From Rhodospirillales bacterium 69-11 (GTDB taxonomy: Bacteria > Pseudomonadota > Alphaproteobacteria > Acetobacterales > Acetobacteraceae), in contig MKTV01000038.1 in the NCBI GenBank assembly GCA_001898425.1, positions 335 to 33,519 of the forward strand: a stretch of 33,185 bases of DNA, in the 5' to 3' direction. The notes beneath the pieces are model-generated. The model did no database searches. It saw only the letters and a list, made by a program, of their open reading frames with translations, and was not told the DNA's origin. The translations under genes and the position numbers were made by a program. Numbering within the stretch: the first letter of the stretch is position 1; each line of letters begins with the position of its first letter. Positions 7,995 through 16,448 of this stretch are shown here, one piece after another.

Positions 7995-8629
7995 GCACGC
8001 ATGATCCCGTCCGGTTCGTCGCCAAGAACATGCGGCTGGACCTGGCGCTGATCGGCGACATGATCGCCCCGGGCTCGCGCGTGCTGGATATCGGCTGCGG
8101 CGACGGCACGCTGATCGACCATCTGTTCCGCACCAAGGGCTGCGACGCGCGCGGGATCGAGATCGACATGGCCGAAGCGACCCGCGCGGTCGCTTACGGC
8201 CTGCCGGTGATGCACGGGGACGCCGACACCGACCTGCAGCACTACCCGGATGGGGCCTTCGACTACGTGGTGCTGTCGCGCACCCTGCAGGCCGTGGAGC
8301 GGCCGCGCGCGGTGCTGGCGCAGATGCTGCGCATCGGCACGCGGGCAGTGGTGAGCTTCCCCAATTTCGGCCACTGGCTGGTGCGCTGGCAGTTGCTGTC
8401 CACGGGTCGGATGCCGATGACCTCGACCTGGGACCGCCCCTGGCACGAGACGCCGAACATCCATCCCTGCACGATCCGCGACTTCTTCGCGCTGTGCGCC
8501 GAGGAGGGATACCAGGTCGAGACCTGGCTCGCGGTGGACGATGCTGGCCGTCGCGCGCCCTGGCGGCGGTTCCCGGGGCTTGCGAACCTGTTCGGCGAGC
8601 AGGGCCTGTTCGTGCTTCGGCGGCTTTAA
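7991..8629 (+). CDS. metW: Methionine biosynthesis protein MetW (methyltransferase fold)
   Basis: MetW is a SAM-methyltransferase-like protein found next to MetX in proteobacteria, where it is needed for or supports MetX activity. The 212-aa sequence has the motif [10 protein letters not shown] at about residues 31-39, GIEID as motif II, a [10 protein letters not shown] segment and SFPNFGHW followed by RMPMTS, all diagnostic of MetW. It overlaps metX by 4 bases, so the two are translationally coupled. The stop is TAA at 8627-8629. What follows is non-coding apart from the micro-ORF at 8726. Confidence 0.95.
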   Translation: MSTHDPVRFVAKNMRLDLALIGDMIAPGSRVLDIGCGDGTLIDHLFRTKGCDARGIEIDMAEATRAVAYGLPVMHGDADTDLQHYPDGAFDYVVLSRTLQAVERPRAVLAQMLRIGTRAVVSFPNFGHWLVRWQLLSTGRMPMTSTWDRPWHETPNIHPCTIRDFFALCAEEGYQVETWLAVDDAGRRAPWRRFPGLANLFGEQGLFVLRRL

Positions 8630-8645
8630 GCGGCGACCGGCGGGC

Positions 8646-8659
8646 TTGATTCAGATCAA
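8646..8659 (+). promoter_or_regulatory. FNR/FixK-type box
   Basis: The sequence TTGAT-TCAG-ATCAA is a perfect match to the FNR/Anr/FixK consensus TTGAT-N4-ATCAA. Centred at 8652.5, a class II arrangement (-41.5) would place the transcription start near 8694. That gives a 32-base leader to the micro-ORF at 8726, whose SD (AGGGA, 8713-8717) is 8 bases from the ATG. No strong -10 hexamer is visible, which is common for activator-dependent promoters. Confidence 0.7.
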
Positions 8660-8725
8660 ACGTCTGGATTCGGACCTTACTGTCTGGTAGGCTGATGCCC
8701 AATCAGAACAGCAGGGACGGTCGAG

Positions 8726-8836
8726 ATGCAGTACTGGATCGAGCTGAGCATGGGTGCCGCGGCCGCGCTGGCGAGCATGGTGATGGCGGTCGAGGGGCTT
8801 CGAATCTTCGCATCCTGGCGCCGCGCCCACCGCTGA
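8726..8836 (+). CDS. Putative 36-aa single-pass membrane protein
   Basis: This short ORF has ATG at 8726, TGA at 8834-8836 and 36 residues. It begins MQYWIELSM, has an Ala/Met/Val-rich hydrophobic stretch over about residues 7-22 with Glu at 6 and 23, and ends in a basic tail (SWRRAHR). This suits a single membrane segment with the C-terminus in the cytoplasm. AGGGA lies 8 bases upstream and a perfect FNR/FixK-type box lies 66 bases upstream of that SD region's start codon zone (8646-8659). Size, aromatic N-terminus and putative oxygen control recall small oxidase subunits such as CydX, but I see no real CydX signature and no oxidase gene is nearby. I do not recognise it. It could also be part of a non-coding RNA. 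Confidence 0.5.
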   Translation: MQYWIELSMGAAAALASMVMAVEGLRIFASWRRAHR

Positions 8837-8906
8837 GGCGGCGCGCCGGCCCGCAGCGACCCACCTCCCACACGCCCGCCGCACTCACCGCCGCACCCAC
8901 ACCACC

Positions 8907-8982
8907 GTCATGGCCGGGCTTGACCCGGCCACCCCCATCGGCAGGGTGCCGCGAGGATGGCCGGGTCGAGCCCGGCCATGAC
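8907..8982 (+). repeat. Palindromic intergenic repeat, family A, copy 2
   Basis: The left arm at 8907-8931 (GTCATGGCCGGGCTTGACCC...) is an almost perfect inverted copy of the right arm at 8958-8982. The core reads CCATCGGCAGGGTGCC. It lies between the micro-ORF (+) and the GH5 gene (-), a convergent junction, and may end transcription in both directions. The rest of 8837-9014 is GC-rich with no gene visible. Confidence 0.8.
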
Positions 8983-9014
8983 GATTGACCACGACGGCCG
9001 CGTCGTGCTCCGGC

Positions 9015-10211
9015 TCACTCCCGCGGCCGCAACTTCCCCCACACCGCCCGCTGCTCCGGCCGCAGCTTGCCCTCGTTGTCCCAGATTCCGCTCGGTTGGT
9101 CGCCGGAGTGGTCGTCGGACCCTGCCCACCACCAGACCCCGCCGATCGGCTGGTCCGGCGGCGTGAAGCGCGGGCCGTCGGGGGCGTCGCCATTCATGTA
9201 GGCGGTCAGCGTATCCGCCCACGCCGCCGAGGTCGGGCCCTTCATGTTGGACGCCATCTCGCCGACCAGCACCGGCGCGATCCCCTGCATCACCAGGTAG
9301 CCCCAGGTGCGGTTCATCTGCGCGACCTTCACCGGTCCGCTGTCGGGGTGATAGCCGGCGATCTCGGCGGGATAGTCGTGCACCGAGTAGACCACCTTGC
9401 CGGCCACCGGCAGCTCCACGGGCAGGCGCCCCGCCAGCGACAGGTCGCCCCAGGGCGCCGGCGCGCGGCTCGCGAAGCTGCGGCTGTAGTTCTGCGGCCC
9501 TTCGCAGATGATCAGCTTGTCCGGATCCACCGCCTGGATCGCGCGGCCCACGCGCTCATACATCCAGCGGATGTTGTGGTCCGGGTTGCGGCTGCCGGCC
9601 TCCCAGGTCGTCATGCCGGGATAGGCCAGCGGCTCGTTGCGCAGGTCGTAGCCGATCACCGTCGGGTTGCCCCGGAAATGTTCGGCCATCGCCACCCAGT
9701 CGGCGACGAACTTCGCGTCCGTCACGGTGCCGGGCGTGCCGCAGCCATCCGTGCCGTCCGAGGCGCCGCCCAGGTCGTACCACAGCCCGTTCTTCTGCTG
9801 GGCCACGCACATGCCGCGCAGGCCCTCGTTGTAATGATTGTCCAGGATCACCCGCAGGCCGATCGGCGCGGCCGCGGCGACGATCCGGTCGATGCGCGCG
9901 ACATCGGCCAGGCGCCGCCGGTTGCCCCAGGAGATGCGCAGCGTGTTGAACCCCGCCGCCTTGATGCGCGCGACGTCGGCGGAGACGTCGGTGAACACGC
10001 CCACACCCATGATCCGGACCGGCGTGCCGTCCGCCGCCACGATCTGGCTGCCGCGGGTGGAGAGCGGTCCGGGCGGAAGCATCGCCTGGGCACGGGCGAA
10101 GCCCGGCACCAGCAGAGCGAGGATGAGCAGCAGCGCGGCCAGAGGCGTCGGGCAGAGGCGTCCGGCGCGCTGGCGAAAGGCGCGGTTCCGGCGCCGGGTG
10201 GTTGCGGGCAT
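9015..10211 (-). CDS. Secreted glycoside hydrolase family 5 (cellulase-like)
   Basis: This is a GH5-type (beta/alpha)8 glycosidase of 398 aa. An Arg-rich N-terminus leads to a hydrophobic segment (about residues 22-37) and an ARA-QA site, a signal peptide for export. Catalytic residues are the acid/base E193 in DLRNEP and the nucleophile E318 in VLVGEMAS. H278 and Y280 (SVHDYP) match the conserved substrate-site His-x-Tyr, and ISWG and DNHY are further family positions. I prefer the ATG at 10211 to a GTG at 10238, which lies in repeat-like DNA. The substrate (cellulose or another beta-glucan) is inferred from the family only. It lies 70 bp behind phaZ on the same strand. Confidence 0.88.
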   Translation of the reverse strand: MPATTRRRNRAFRQRAGRLCPTPLAALLLILALLVPGFARAQAMLPPGPLSTRGSQIVAADGTPVRIMGVGVFTDVSADVARIKAAGFNTLRISWGNRRRLADVARIDRIVAAAAPIGLRVILDNHYNEGLRGMCVAQQKNGLWYDLGGASDGTDGCGTPGTVTDAKFVADWVAMAEHFRGNPTVIGYDLRNEPLAYPGMTTWEAGSRNPDHNIRWMYERVGRAIQAVDPDKLIICEGPQNYSRSFASRAPAPWGDLSLAGRLPVELPVAGKVVYSVHDYPAEIAGYHPDSGPVKVAQMNRTWGYLVMQGIAPVLVGEMASNMKGPTSAAWADTLTAYMNGDAPDGPRFTPPDQPIGGVWWWAGSDDHSGDQPSGIWDNEGKLRPEQRAVWGKLRPRE

Positions 10212-10225
10212 GTGCGTTCGTTCCG

Positions 10226-10275
10226 GTCGTCCCCTCACCCCACTCCTTTCCCGCGCGAGGCGAGAGGCGTGGCGG
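10226..10275. repeat. Remnant of a CTCACCCC...GCGAGAGG-type intergenic element
   Basis: The gap between phaZ and the GH5 gene holds CCCCTCACCCCACTCC followed by TTTCCCGCGCGAGGCGAGAGG. This resembles a class of dispersed palindromes in GC-rich proteobacteria, recognisable in translation as PSPHPTPFPREAR. Only one imperfect copy is in the window, so the call is tentative. Confidence 0.35.
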
Positions 10276-10281
10276 GTGCGG

Positions 10282-11499
10282 TCAGTTGGTCACCTGGATC
10301 ATCTGGCGGACGCGCGGATAGACCTCCCGCGCCCAGCGGCTGCCGCTGAACACGCCGTAATGCCCGACGCCGCTCTGCAGGTGGTGCTGCTTGCGGCCGA
10401 CCGGCACGCCGGTGCAGAGATCGAGCGCCGCCATGGTCTGGCCGATCGCGCAGATGTCGTCGCGCTCCCCCTCCACGGTCAGCAGCGCGGTGCGCCGGAT
10501 CGCGGAGGGCTTCACCCGTTCGCCATGCCAGGTGAGGCGGCCCAGCGGCAGATGATGGTCCTGGAACACGCGCTGCACGGTCTCGAGATAGAACTCGGCC
10601 GGCAGGTCCATCACCGCATTGTATTCGTCGTAGAAGCGGCGATGCGCCGCGGCGCTGGCGGCGTCGCCGCCGACCAGGTTCCGGAACTGCCCCACATGCG
10701 CGTTGATGTGGCGGTCCAGGTTCATGCTGAGGAACGCCGTGAGCTGCATGAAGCCCGGATAGACGCGGCGATGCGCGCCGGCGTAGCGCCAGGGCACCGA
10801 GGCGATCAGGTTCTTCTGAAACCATTCGATCGGGCGGGACTGGGCGAGCTCGTTCACCTTGGTCGGGTTGATCCGCGTGTCGATCGGTCCGGCCATCAGC
10901 GTCAGGCTGTGCGGCTGCGCGGGGTTGCCGGTCTGCGCCATCACCGCGACGGCGGCGAGCGCCGGCACGGCCGGCTGGCAGACCGCCAGCATGTGGCTGC
11001 CGGACCCGATCGTCTCCAGGAAGCGGATCAGGTGGTCGACGAAATTGTCGAGCCCAAAGGCGCCCGCCGACAGCGGCACGTCGCGCGCGTTCTTCCAGTC
11101 CGTGATGTAGACATCGTGTTCGGGCAGCAGGACCTTCACCGTCCCGCGCAGCAGCGTCGCGAAGTGCCCGGACATGGGCGCCACGACCAGGACCCGGGGC
11201 TGCACCACCGGACTGTCCTTCCGGAAGTGCAGCAGCGTGCCGAAGGGGGTTTCGTCCGCCGCCTCCTCCGTCACGCCCACGATCTGGTTCCCGACGCGGA
11301 CGGAGTCGAAGCCGAAGGGCGGACGCGCATGCGTCAGTCCGGAATCGGCGACCAGGCTCGCGATGGCGCCGAGATGCCGGACCATGGCAGGCGTGTAGTC
11401 CCCGATATCCCAGGCCCGCGCCAGGCTGGCGCCGAAGCGCGCGGCCATCCGGAACGGCGCGAGCATGTCCGCCTGCGCCTGGTAGAACTCGTAGAGCAT
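10282..11499 (-). CDS. phaZ: Intracellular polyhydroxyalkanoate depolymerase
   Basis: PhaZ degrades stored native PHB granules in the cytoplasm. The 405-aa protein has the Cys nucleophile of the intracellular class, C174 in AVCQPAVP, in place of the Ser of extracellular enzymes. D347 or D348 (GERDDI) and H380 (GVGHYGVFSG) complete the triad. The N-terminus MLYEFYQAQADMLAPFR and the segment YITDWKNARDVP are family hallmarks. The ATG at 11499 gives this canonical start; the in-frame extension to 11562 is not family-like. It diverges from the GST gene over 123 bp. No PHA synthase or phasin gene is in the window. A possible polycistronic mRNA with the GH5 gene is inferred from strand and spacing only. 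Confidence 0.94.
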   Translation of the reverse strand: MLYEFYQAQADMLAPFRMAARFGASLARAWDIGDYTPAMVRHLGAIASLVADSGLTHARPPFGFDSVRVGNQIVGVTEEAADETPFGTLLHFRKDSPVVQPRVLVVAPMSGHFATLLRGTVKVLLPEHDVYITDWKNARDVPLSAGAFGLDNFVDHLIRFLETIGSGSHMLAVCQPAVPALAAVAVMAQTGNPAQPHSLTLMAGPIDTRINPTKVNELAQSRPIEWFQKNLIASVPWRYAGAHRRVYPGFMQLTAFLSMNLDRHINAHVGQFRNLVGGDAASAAAHRRFYDEYNAVMDLPAEFYLETVQRVFQDHHLPLGRLTWHGERVKPSAIRRTALLTVEGERDDICAIGQTMAALDLCTGVPVGRKQHHLQSGVGHYGVFSGSRWAREVYPRVRQMIQVTN

Positions 11500-11622
11500 G
11501 GCCGAACTGGTCACCGCAGACCGGCCGCGCGATGCCGATGACGCATGGAGACCCCTCGCCAACGTGACGCCGGGCTGGCACTATTGCGCTGCAGCATGGC
11601 AAGTCGTGAAGGGGTTGTCACC

Positions 11623-12279
11623 ATGGCCGCGGCCACGCTCCTGATCAGCAGCAAGAACTATTCCTCCTGGTCGCTACGCGGCCACCTGCTCGCCCGCATG
11701 GCGGGGCTGCCGTTCGAGGAGAAGGTCGTCTCCCCGGACGATCCCGCGATGAAGGCGGAATTGTTGCTTCAGGCATCGTCGAACCGCGTTCCCTGTCTCG
11801 AGCACGAGGGTGTCCTGATATGGGACGTCCTGGCAATTGCCGAATACCTGAACGAGACGTTCCCCAAGGCCAGGATGCTCCCCGCGGACAAGCTCGCGCG
11901 AGCGCGCTGCCGCTCCGTGAGCGGAGAGATGCATTCGGGTTTTTCCGCGCTGCGGTCGTCGCTGCCGATGAACCTGCGGTTGCACCGGCCGGGCTTCCGG
12001 CTCTGGTCCGCAGCGCAGGCCGACGTGGACCGGATCGTCGAGATCTGGCGGGAGTGCCTCACGACCTGGTCCGGGCCGTGGCTGTTCGGGGCGCACCCCA
12101 CGATCGCGGATGCGATGTACGCGCCGGTCGTGACGCGCTTCCGCAGCTACGACGTCTCCCTCGACGTCGCGTGCGACGCCTATGCCAAGCACGTCATGAC
12201 CTGGGAGCCGCTGCGGGAATGGTATGCCGCGGCGATGGAGGAACCCGAACAAATCGAGGAACTCGACGTCGAGTTCTGA
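11623..12279 (+). CDS. Glutathione S-transferase family protein
   Basis: This 218-aa protein has a thioredoxin-like N-terminal domain, with SSKNYSSWSLR around residues 9-19 supplying the Ser that normally activates glutathione. The Pro-containing loop NRVPCLEHEG and the helix IWDVLAIAEYLNE bind glutathione. An all-helical C-terminal domain follows, with the conserved HPTIADAMYAPV. The ATG at 11623 is preferred because AAGGGG lies 8 bases upstream. In-frame ATGs at 11545 and 11596 lack support. The SSWSLR start resembles a proteobacterial subgroup of unknown substrate. It stands alone, divergent from phaZ and convergent with tamB. Confidence 0.9.
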   Translation: MAAATLLISSKNYSSWSLRGHLLARMAGLPFEEKVVSPDDPAMKAELLLQASSNRVPCLEHEGVLIWDVLAIAEYLNETFPKARMLPADKLARARCRSVSGEMHSGFSALRSSLPMNLRLHRPGFRLWSAAQADVDRIVEIWRECLTTWSGPWLFGAHPTIADAMYAPVVTRFRSYDVSLDVACDAYAKHVMTWEPLREWYAAAMEEPEQIEELDVEF

Positions 12280-12285
12280 GCGGCC

Positions 12286-12427
12286 GGAGCCGGCTCATAC
12301 CGGCGTGCTCAACGTCTGACACGCCGCAAATCATCACCTCCACGCGCGGCAGTCTCTGCGTTCGGGCGTGGTCGCCCCTCCTACCCCACGCCCCGAGACC
12401 GATGAGCGAAGAGACTCATCGGCATCA
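12286..12427 (-). repeat. Structured repeat of about 140 bp, family C, copy 1
   Basis: Read on the minus strand, this element starts TGATGCCGATGAG at the tamB TGA stop and ends CGCCGGTATGAGCCGGCTCC seven bases from the gst stop. It aligns with 22393-22531 (plus strand): the first 64 columns have 54 identities and no gap, and the remainder aligns well with small gaps. Shared features are hairpin 1 (CGATGAG / CTCATCG), hairpin 2 (GGCGTGG / CCACGCC), the block GAGGTGAT and the block ACGTTGAG. Hairpin 1 together with hairpin 2 could terminate tamB transcription. The element fills the whole gst-tamB junction. Confidence 0.85.
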
Positions 12428-15400
12428 GTACTCGAACTGGTAGGTGAGCCCGACGCTCGCGGCATCGCCGCTGCCGCTCGCCCCCGTCGCGGAGCTCGTG
12501 CCGGAGCCGGCCGTCGCCTCGGCCTTGAGACCCTTGGCGAGATCGATCTGCACCGTCGCCTGCGTGCCCGTCCCCGAGGCGCTCTGCTTCGCGCCGACAT
12601 ACACGCCCGGCGCCACGTAGCTGCCGGCCTCCAGGGCGGGGTTGCCGTTGGAGCTCGACCCGATCGACAGCCGGTCGAGGCCCAGGGCGCCGCGGATGCT
12701 GCCCAGCGGATCGCCCACCCCGCCGGTCGCGCCGGAGAGCTGGGCCAGCGCCGCCGCGATCTCCGCGATCTGGAACGCGCTCAGTTTCGACGTGCTGGTG
12801 TTGAACAGCAGCTGCGCCAGGATCTCGTCCTGCGGCATGTCGGGCGTGCTCGACAGCGTGATCTTCGGATCGCGCGCGCTGCCGCTGATGGTCAGGGTCG
12901 CCGTCAGCGCCGAGGTGACGTTCTGCGCTACCAGGTTGATCGCGGGATCGGTGATGCCGGCACCGGTGAAGGTGATGCTGCCCTGGGTGAAGGTCAGCGT
13001 CTGGCCCACCACGCTGAACGTGCCGCGGATCAGGTTCAGCCCACCATCGGGCTGCGGGTTGGCGGCGGTGCCCCGGATTCGGATGCGCCCGCCCAGCTCC
13101 ACGTCGATGCCGCGCCCGCGGATGAAGATCTGGTTCGGCGCATCCAGCAGGATATCCAGCGCGAGGTCGAGCGGCTTGGCCGGCGGCTTCGGCTTGGGCA
13201 GTGGCTGCCCGGCCACGCGGGTCGGGATGACGGCGACGCTCGCGGGCAGCTTCTCGGGCACGCGGATCTCGGCGCGCCGGACATGCACCCGGCCGGAGGC
13301 GGACAGCGCGCCCTGCACCTCTCCCTGCAGCCGCAGGTCGAGGTCGATGAACGCGGTCATCAGGTCGCTCGACAGCGGGCGCGCGTTGTCTGCGGTGACG
13401 CGGATGTCGACCGGCATGGCGCCGCCCAGGCCGACCGTGCCGTTCGCCCGCATCGTGCCGGGGCCGGCGCGGGCGGTCAGGCTGGTCAGCCGGATCGTGT
13501 CGCCGTTCGCCTCGATCAGCGCCGTCATGGCGGTGAGGTGAACGCCCAGCGGCGTGTCCTGCACCTCCCCGTTGGCGAGCCGCGCGGTGCCGTTCACCTT
13601 CGGCGCGGCGGCGGTGCCGGCGATCGTGGCATCCAGCGTGAGCCGGCCGCGCACCTGCCGCCCGTCCGCCGCCAGCAGCGGGTCGAGCAGCGCCAGGTCG
13701 ATCAGGCCCGCGCTGCGCAGGTTCATCGGGCCGGTGGTGGACAGCGGCGCGGTGCCGTTGAGCGTCAGATGGGAGCTGCCGGCATTGAGCCGCGTGTCGA
13801 CCTGCGCGCTGGTGCCGTGCAGCGTGGCATCGGCGGTGAGGTTGGCCGGCGGCAGGGCCTGGCCCGGCCCGTTGCGCAGGTGCAGTCCGCGCGCGGTCAG
13901 GTGGACCGTGCCCTGCGGTTCGGCGGTCGTGCCGCGCAGCCGCGCGTCCAGGCCGAGTGTGCCGTCCGCGGCGTAGTCGGGGGCCACGACGGCGGCGATG
14001 TCGGCCGGCAGGTTGCGGATGCTCGCCGTGAGATCGAGCGTGCTGCCCGCATGGCCGTCGACCTCGATCACCGCCTGGCGCAGGCCGAGCCGCAGGCGAT
14101 CGAGGGAGACGCCGTCGGCGAAGCCGATCCGCACCGGCGCGAGCAGCTTCAGCGTCTCCTGCTTCCAGGCCGCACGCAGCGCGGCGAGCGCGAGCGTCTT
14201 GTCCGGGATGTCGAGCGTGCCCGAGGTGTCGAGCTTGGCCGGCGATCCCATCAGGTCGGACGCGTTCGCCGCGACGGTGAGGGCCAGCGCGGTGGTGGGC
14301 CCGCGCGCCGTCACCCGCGCGTTGCCGGCGTAACCGGAGGCGTTGACCCCGTCGGCCGTCAGCGTGCCGTCGACCTTGGGCGTGCCGGTCGGATCGGTGA
14401 CGGTCGCGGCGACCGCGAGCCGGTCCACGGCGGCGGTCCCCGGAATGGCGACGTTCTGCGCCGTCACGTCGAGCTTGGCGGCCTGGTCGTCGGCGTCGAG
14501 CGCCGCCTCCACGCTGCCGGCGATCTGCCGGCCCAGGAGGGGCGCGAGATCGGCCAGGCGCTTCATCCGGAAGGTCAGCTTCCCGGTCGGCAGCGTGGCG
14601 TTCGGCGCGAGCGCCAGCGCCCCTTGTGCCTGGGCCGTCTTCCAGGACAGCCGGTCGATGGTCAGGTGCATCTGCCCGTCCGGCTGGCGGCTGGCCGCGA
14701 GCGCGACGTCGAGCGGCGAGTCCAGCAGCGTGCCTTGGGCGGTCACCTGCGCCTTGGGCGCGCCGGGCAGGCCCGACGCGTCCACATGTGCGGTGAGCGC
14801 CCCGGACTTGTAGCCCTGCCCGCTCACCTGCCCCGTCAGGTCGGCCTGCACCGCCAGATCGTCCATCGGGCCGGCGGCATGGCCCTTCGCCTCGAGCTGC
14901 CCCTCGAGCGACGGCTGCACCGCGCCGAGGTCGCTCAGCGCGACGGTCCAGTCGGCATCCAGCTTCTTGTCCGCCAGCGCCCCCTGCGCCGTGACGTCCA
15001 GCGTCTTGCCGTTCACCGCGAGCCGGGTCACCCGGATGTCCTGCCCGGTCATGCTCGCCGCGAGGTCGATCTTCGCGTCGGGCCCGATCAGGGCGGGCAC
15101 CGGCGCCATGCCGCCCGTCACGCCCAGCGTGCCGTTCAGCGTGACGGAGGTCGTGTCGCCCTGCTGGGCCGCGTCCACCGTCAGGTTCGTGTGGCCCTGC
15201 AGGTCGACGCCGCCCGCCGCGGCCAGCGGGGCGAGGTCAGGCGCCTTCAGCACGACATGGGCCTGCAGCGGGCCGGCCGTCTTGGCGGACCCGGTGGTGT
15301 CGAGCAGCTCATGATGCAGGGTGAAGATCACCGGCCGGTCGGGAGCGTCCAGCCGCGCGGTCGCATCCAGCGTCAGCGGCCCGCCCGCCAGCAGGTCCGG

Positions 15401-16438
15401 CTTGGGTCCCGGCACCACCAGCCCTTCGGCGCGGGCCTTCAGCGCGACCTGGCCGGCATTGCCGGTCACGTCGGCATTCAGCGCCTGGATGGCCGCGCCG
15501 GCGGCCTTCAGGTCCGCGATCCGCACCGTCCCGTTGGCATCGGGCTTGGTGAACGGACCATGCACCCGCGCGTCGACATGCACGGATTGCCAGGACACGT
15601 CGGGCCGCGGGCTCATCGCCGGCGCGTTCGCCGCGATGTTCAGGTCGGCCGCCTCGTGCACCAGGTCCACGGTTCCGTTCGCCGTGGCGTGCAGCTCGCC
15701 GGCGGACAGCGTCAGCTTCGTCCCGACTGCGTCACGCGGCCCGTCGAGGCGCGCGTCCGCGGCGATGGCGCCGAGATCGGGCAGGCCGGCCATCTCGGCG
15801 ATCAGCCCGTGCGGCGGCTCGTCCACGGTCAGCGCGGCGCGGATGTGGGCCGGGTCGACCGCTCCGTCCAGCGTGTAGTGCCCCGGCGAGTCCAGCCGCG
15901 TCACGTCGAGCTTCGCCTGCCCGGTTTCGAGCGAGTCGAGCTTCGCCGATCCCGCCACCGACAGCGTCGCCGCCTCGCCGGCGACCGGCTTGCCGACATC
16001 GAACCGGGGGATCTTCAGCGTTTCGACCACCACCCGCACCGGAAGGCTGTAGGAGGAGGAGCTGCTGCTGCTCGTCGTCGAACTCGGCTCCGAGACCGGC
16101 AGCCGCGCGAAATCGGCATGGTCGGCGGACAGCTCGTCGACCCGCACCTCGCCCGAGATCAGCCGCGTCGGCGCCCAGTCGAGCACCACGCCCTCGAGCG
16201 TGAGGTAGACGCCCTTGGCGTCGGCCAGCTCCAGCCGCCCCACATGCAGCGCATCGGGGAAGCGGCCGGACAGGCCGGACATCCGCACCGTATCGCCGGT
16301 GAGGCTCGCGGTCTGACGCTCGATCAGGCGCTGACCGGGGCCGGTATTGGCCAGGATCAGCACGATCACGACCAGCAGGATCGGAAGCCCGATCAGGACG
16401 GCCAGGGTCCAGCCGACCCATTTGAGGACGCGGCGCAT
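12425..16438 (-). CDS. tamB: Translocation and assembly module subunit TamB (AsmA-like/DUF490)
   Basis: TamB is an inner-membrane-anchored periplasmic beta-helical protein that works with TamA in outer-membrane protein insertion or phospholipid transport. The 1337-aa sequence has an N-terminal membrane anchor (about residues 9-31) and then more than 1000 residues of repeating beta-rich segments with VDGTLTADG-like strands. The conserved C-terminal TamB domain contains LRGEV-type strands, INLVAQNVTSALTATLTISG, SSTPDMPQDEILAQLLF and the end GLTYQFEY. A serine run (SSTTSSSSSSS) sits at about residues 119-129, encoded by a triplet microsatellite. It begins 10 bases after tamA, so they form one operon. 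Its stop lies at the edge of a structured repeat. Confidence 0.94.
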   Translation of the reverse strand: MRRVLKWVGWTLAVLIGLPILLVVIVLILANTGPGQRLIERQTASLTGDTVRMSGLSGRFPDALHVGRLELADAKGVYLTLEGVVLDWAPTRLISGEVRVDELSADHADFARLPVSEPSSTTSSSSSSSYSLPVRVVVETLKIPRFDVGKPVAGEAATLSVAGSAKLDSLETGQAKLDVTRLDSPGHYTLDGAVDPAHIRAALTVDEPPHGLIAEMAGLPDLGAIAADARLDGPRDAVGTKLTLSAGELHATANGTVDLVHEAADLNIAANAPAMSPRPDVSWQSVHVDARVHGPFTKPDANGTVRIADLKAAGAAIQALNADVTGNAGQVALKARAEGLVVPGPKPDLLAGGPLTLDATARLDAPDRPVIFTLHHELLDTTGSAKTAGPLQAHVVLKAPDLAPLAAAGGVDLQGHTNLTVDAAQQGDTTSVTLNGTLGVTGGMAPVPALIGPDAKIDLAASMTGQDIRVTRLAVNGKTLDVTAQGALADKKLDADWTVALSDLGAVQPSLEGQLEAKGHAAGPMDDLAVQADLTGQVSGQGYKSGALTAHVDASGLPGAPKAQVTAQGTLLDSPLDVALAASRQPDGQMHLTIDRLSWKTAQAQGALALAPNATLPTGKLTFRMKRLADLAPLLGRQIAGSVEAALDADDQAAKLDVTAQNVAIPGTAAVDRLAVAATVTDPTGTPKVDGTLTADGVNASGYAGNARVTARGPTTALALTVAANASDLMGSPAKLDTSGTLDIPDKTLALAALRAAWKQETLKLLAPVRIGFADGVSLDRLRLGLRQAVIEVDGHAGSTLDLTASIRNLPADIAAVVAPDYAADGTLGLDARLRGTTAEPQGTVHLTARGLHLRNGPGQALPPANLTADATLHGTSAQVDTRLNAGSSHLTLNGTAPLSTTGPMNLRSAGLIDLALLDPLLAADGRQVRGRLTLDATIAGTAAAPKVNGTARLANGEVQDTPLGVHLTAMTALIEANGDTIRLTSLTARAGPGTMRANGTVGLGGAMPVDIRVTADNARPLSSDLMTAFIDLDLRLQGEVQGALSASGRVHVRRAEIRVPEKLPASVAVIPTRVAGQPLPKPKPPAKPLDLALDILLDAPNQIFIRGRGIDVELGGRIRIRGTAANPQPDGGLNLIRGTFSVVGQTLTFTQGSITFTGAGITDPAINLVAQNVTSALTATLTISGSARDPKITLSSTPDMPQDEILAQLLFNTSTSKLSAFQIAEIAAALAQLSGATGGVGDPLGSIRGALGLDRLSIGSSSNGNPALEAGSYVAPGVYVGAKQSASGTGTQATVQIDLAKGLKAEATAGSGTSSATGASGSGDAASVGLTYQFEY
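16051..16082. repeat. Triplet microsatellite in tamB
   Basis: On the plus strand the sequence runs AGGAGGAGGA, then GCTGCTGCTGCT, then CGTCGTCG. It encodes the TamB Ser/Thr run on the minus strand. The three short triplet tracts are adjacent, and loss or gain of whole units would keep the reading frame. Confidence 0.75.
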
Positions 16439-16448
16439 CAGGTCGGCC

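Noticed and set aside
8695-8988. 97-codon ORF ending SWPGLTRP ... EPGHDD
   Set aside because: The C-terminal half is the translation of a palindromic repeat, and the first part overlaps the better-supported micro-ORF.
11576-11593. Sigma-54-like TGGCAC ... TGCA before the gst gene
   Set aside because: The GG and GC elements are two bases too far apart for a -24/-12 promoter.
12395-12430. Hammerhead ribozyme suggested by CTGATG next to a stem in the family C repeat
   Set aside because: The required GAAA core and the third stem are absent, and the second copy lacks the CTGATGA core.
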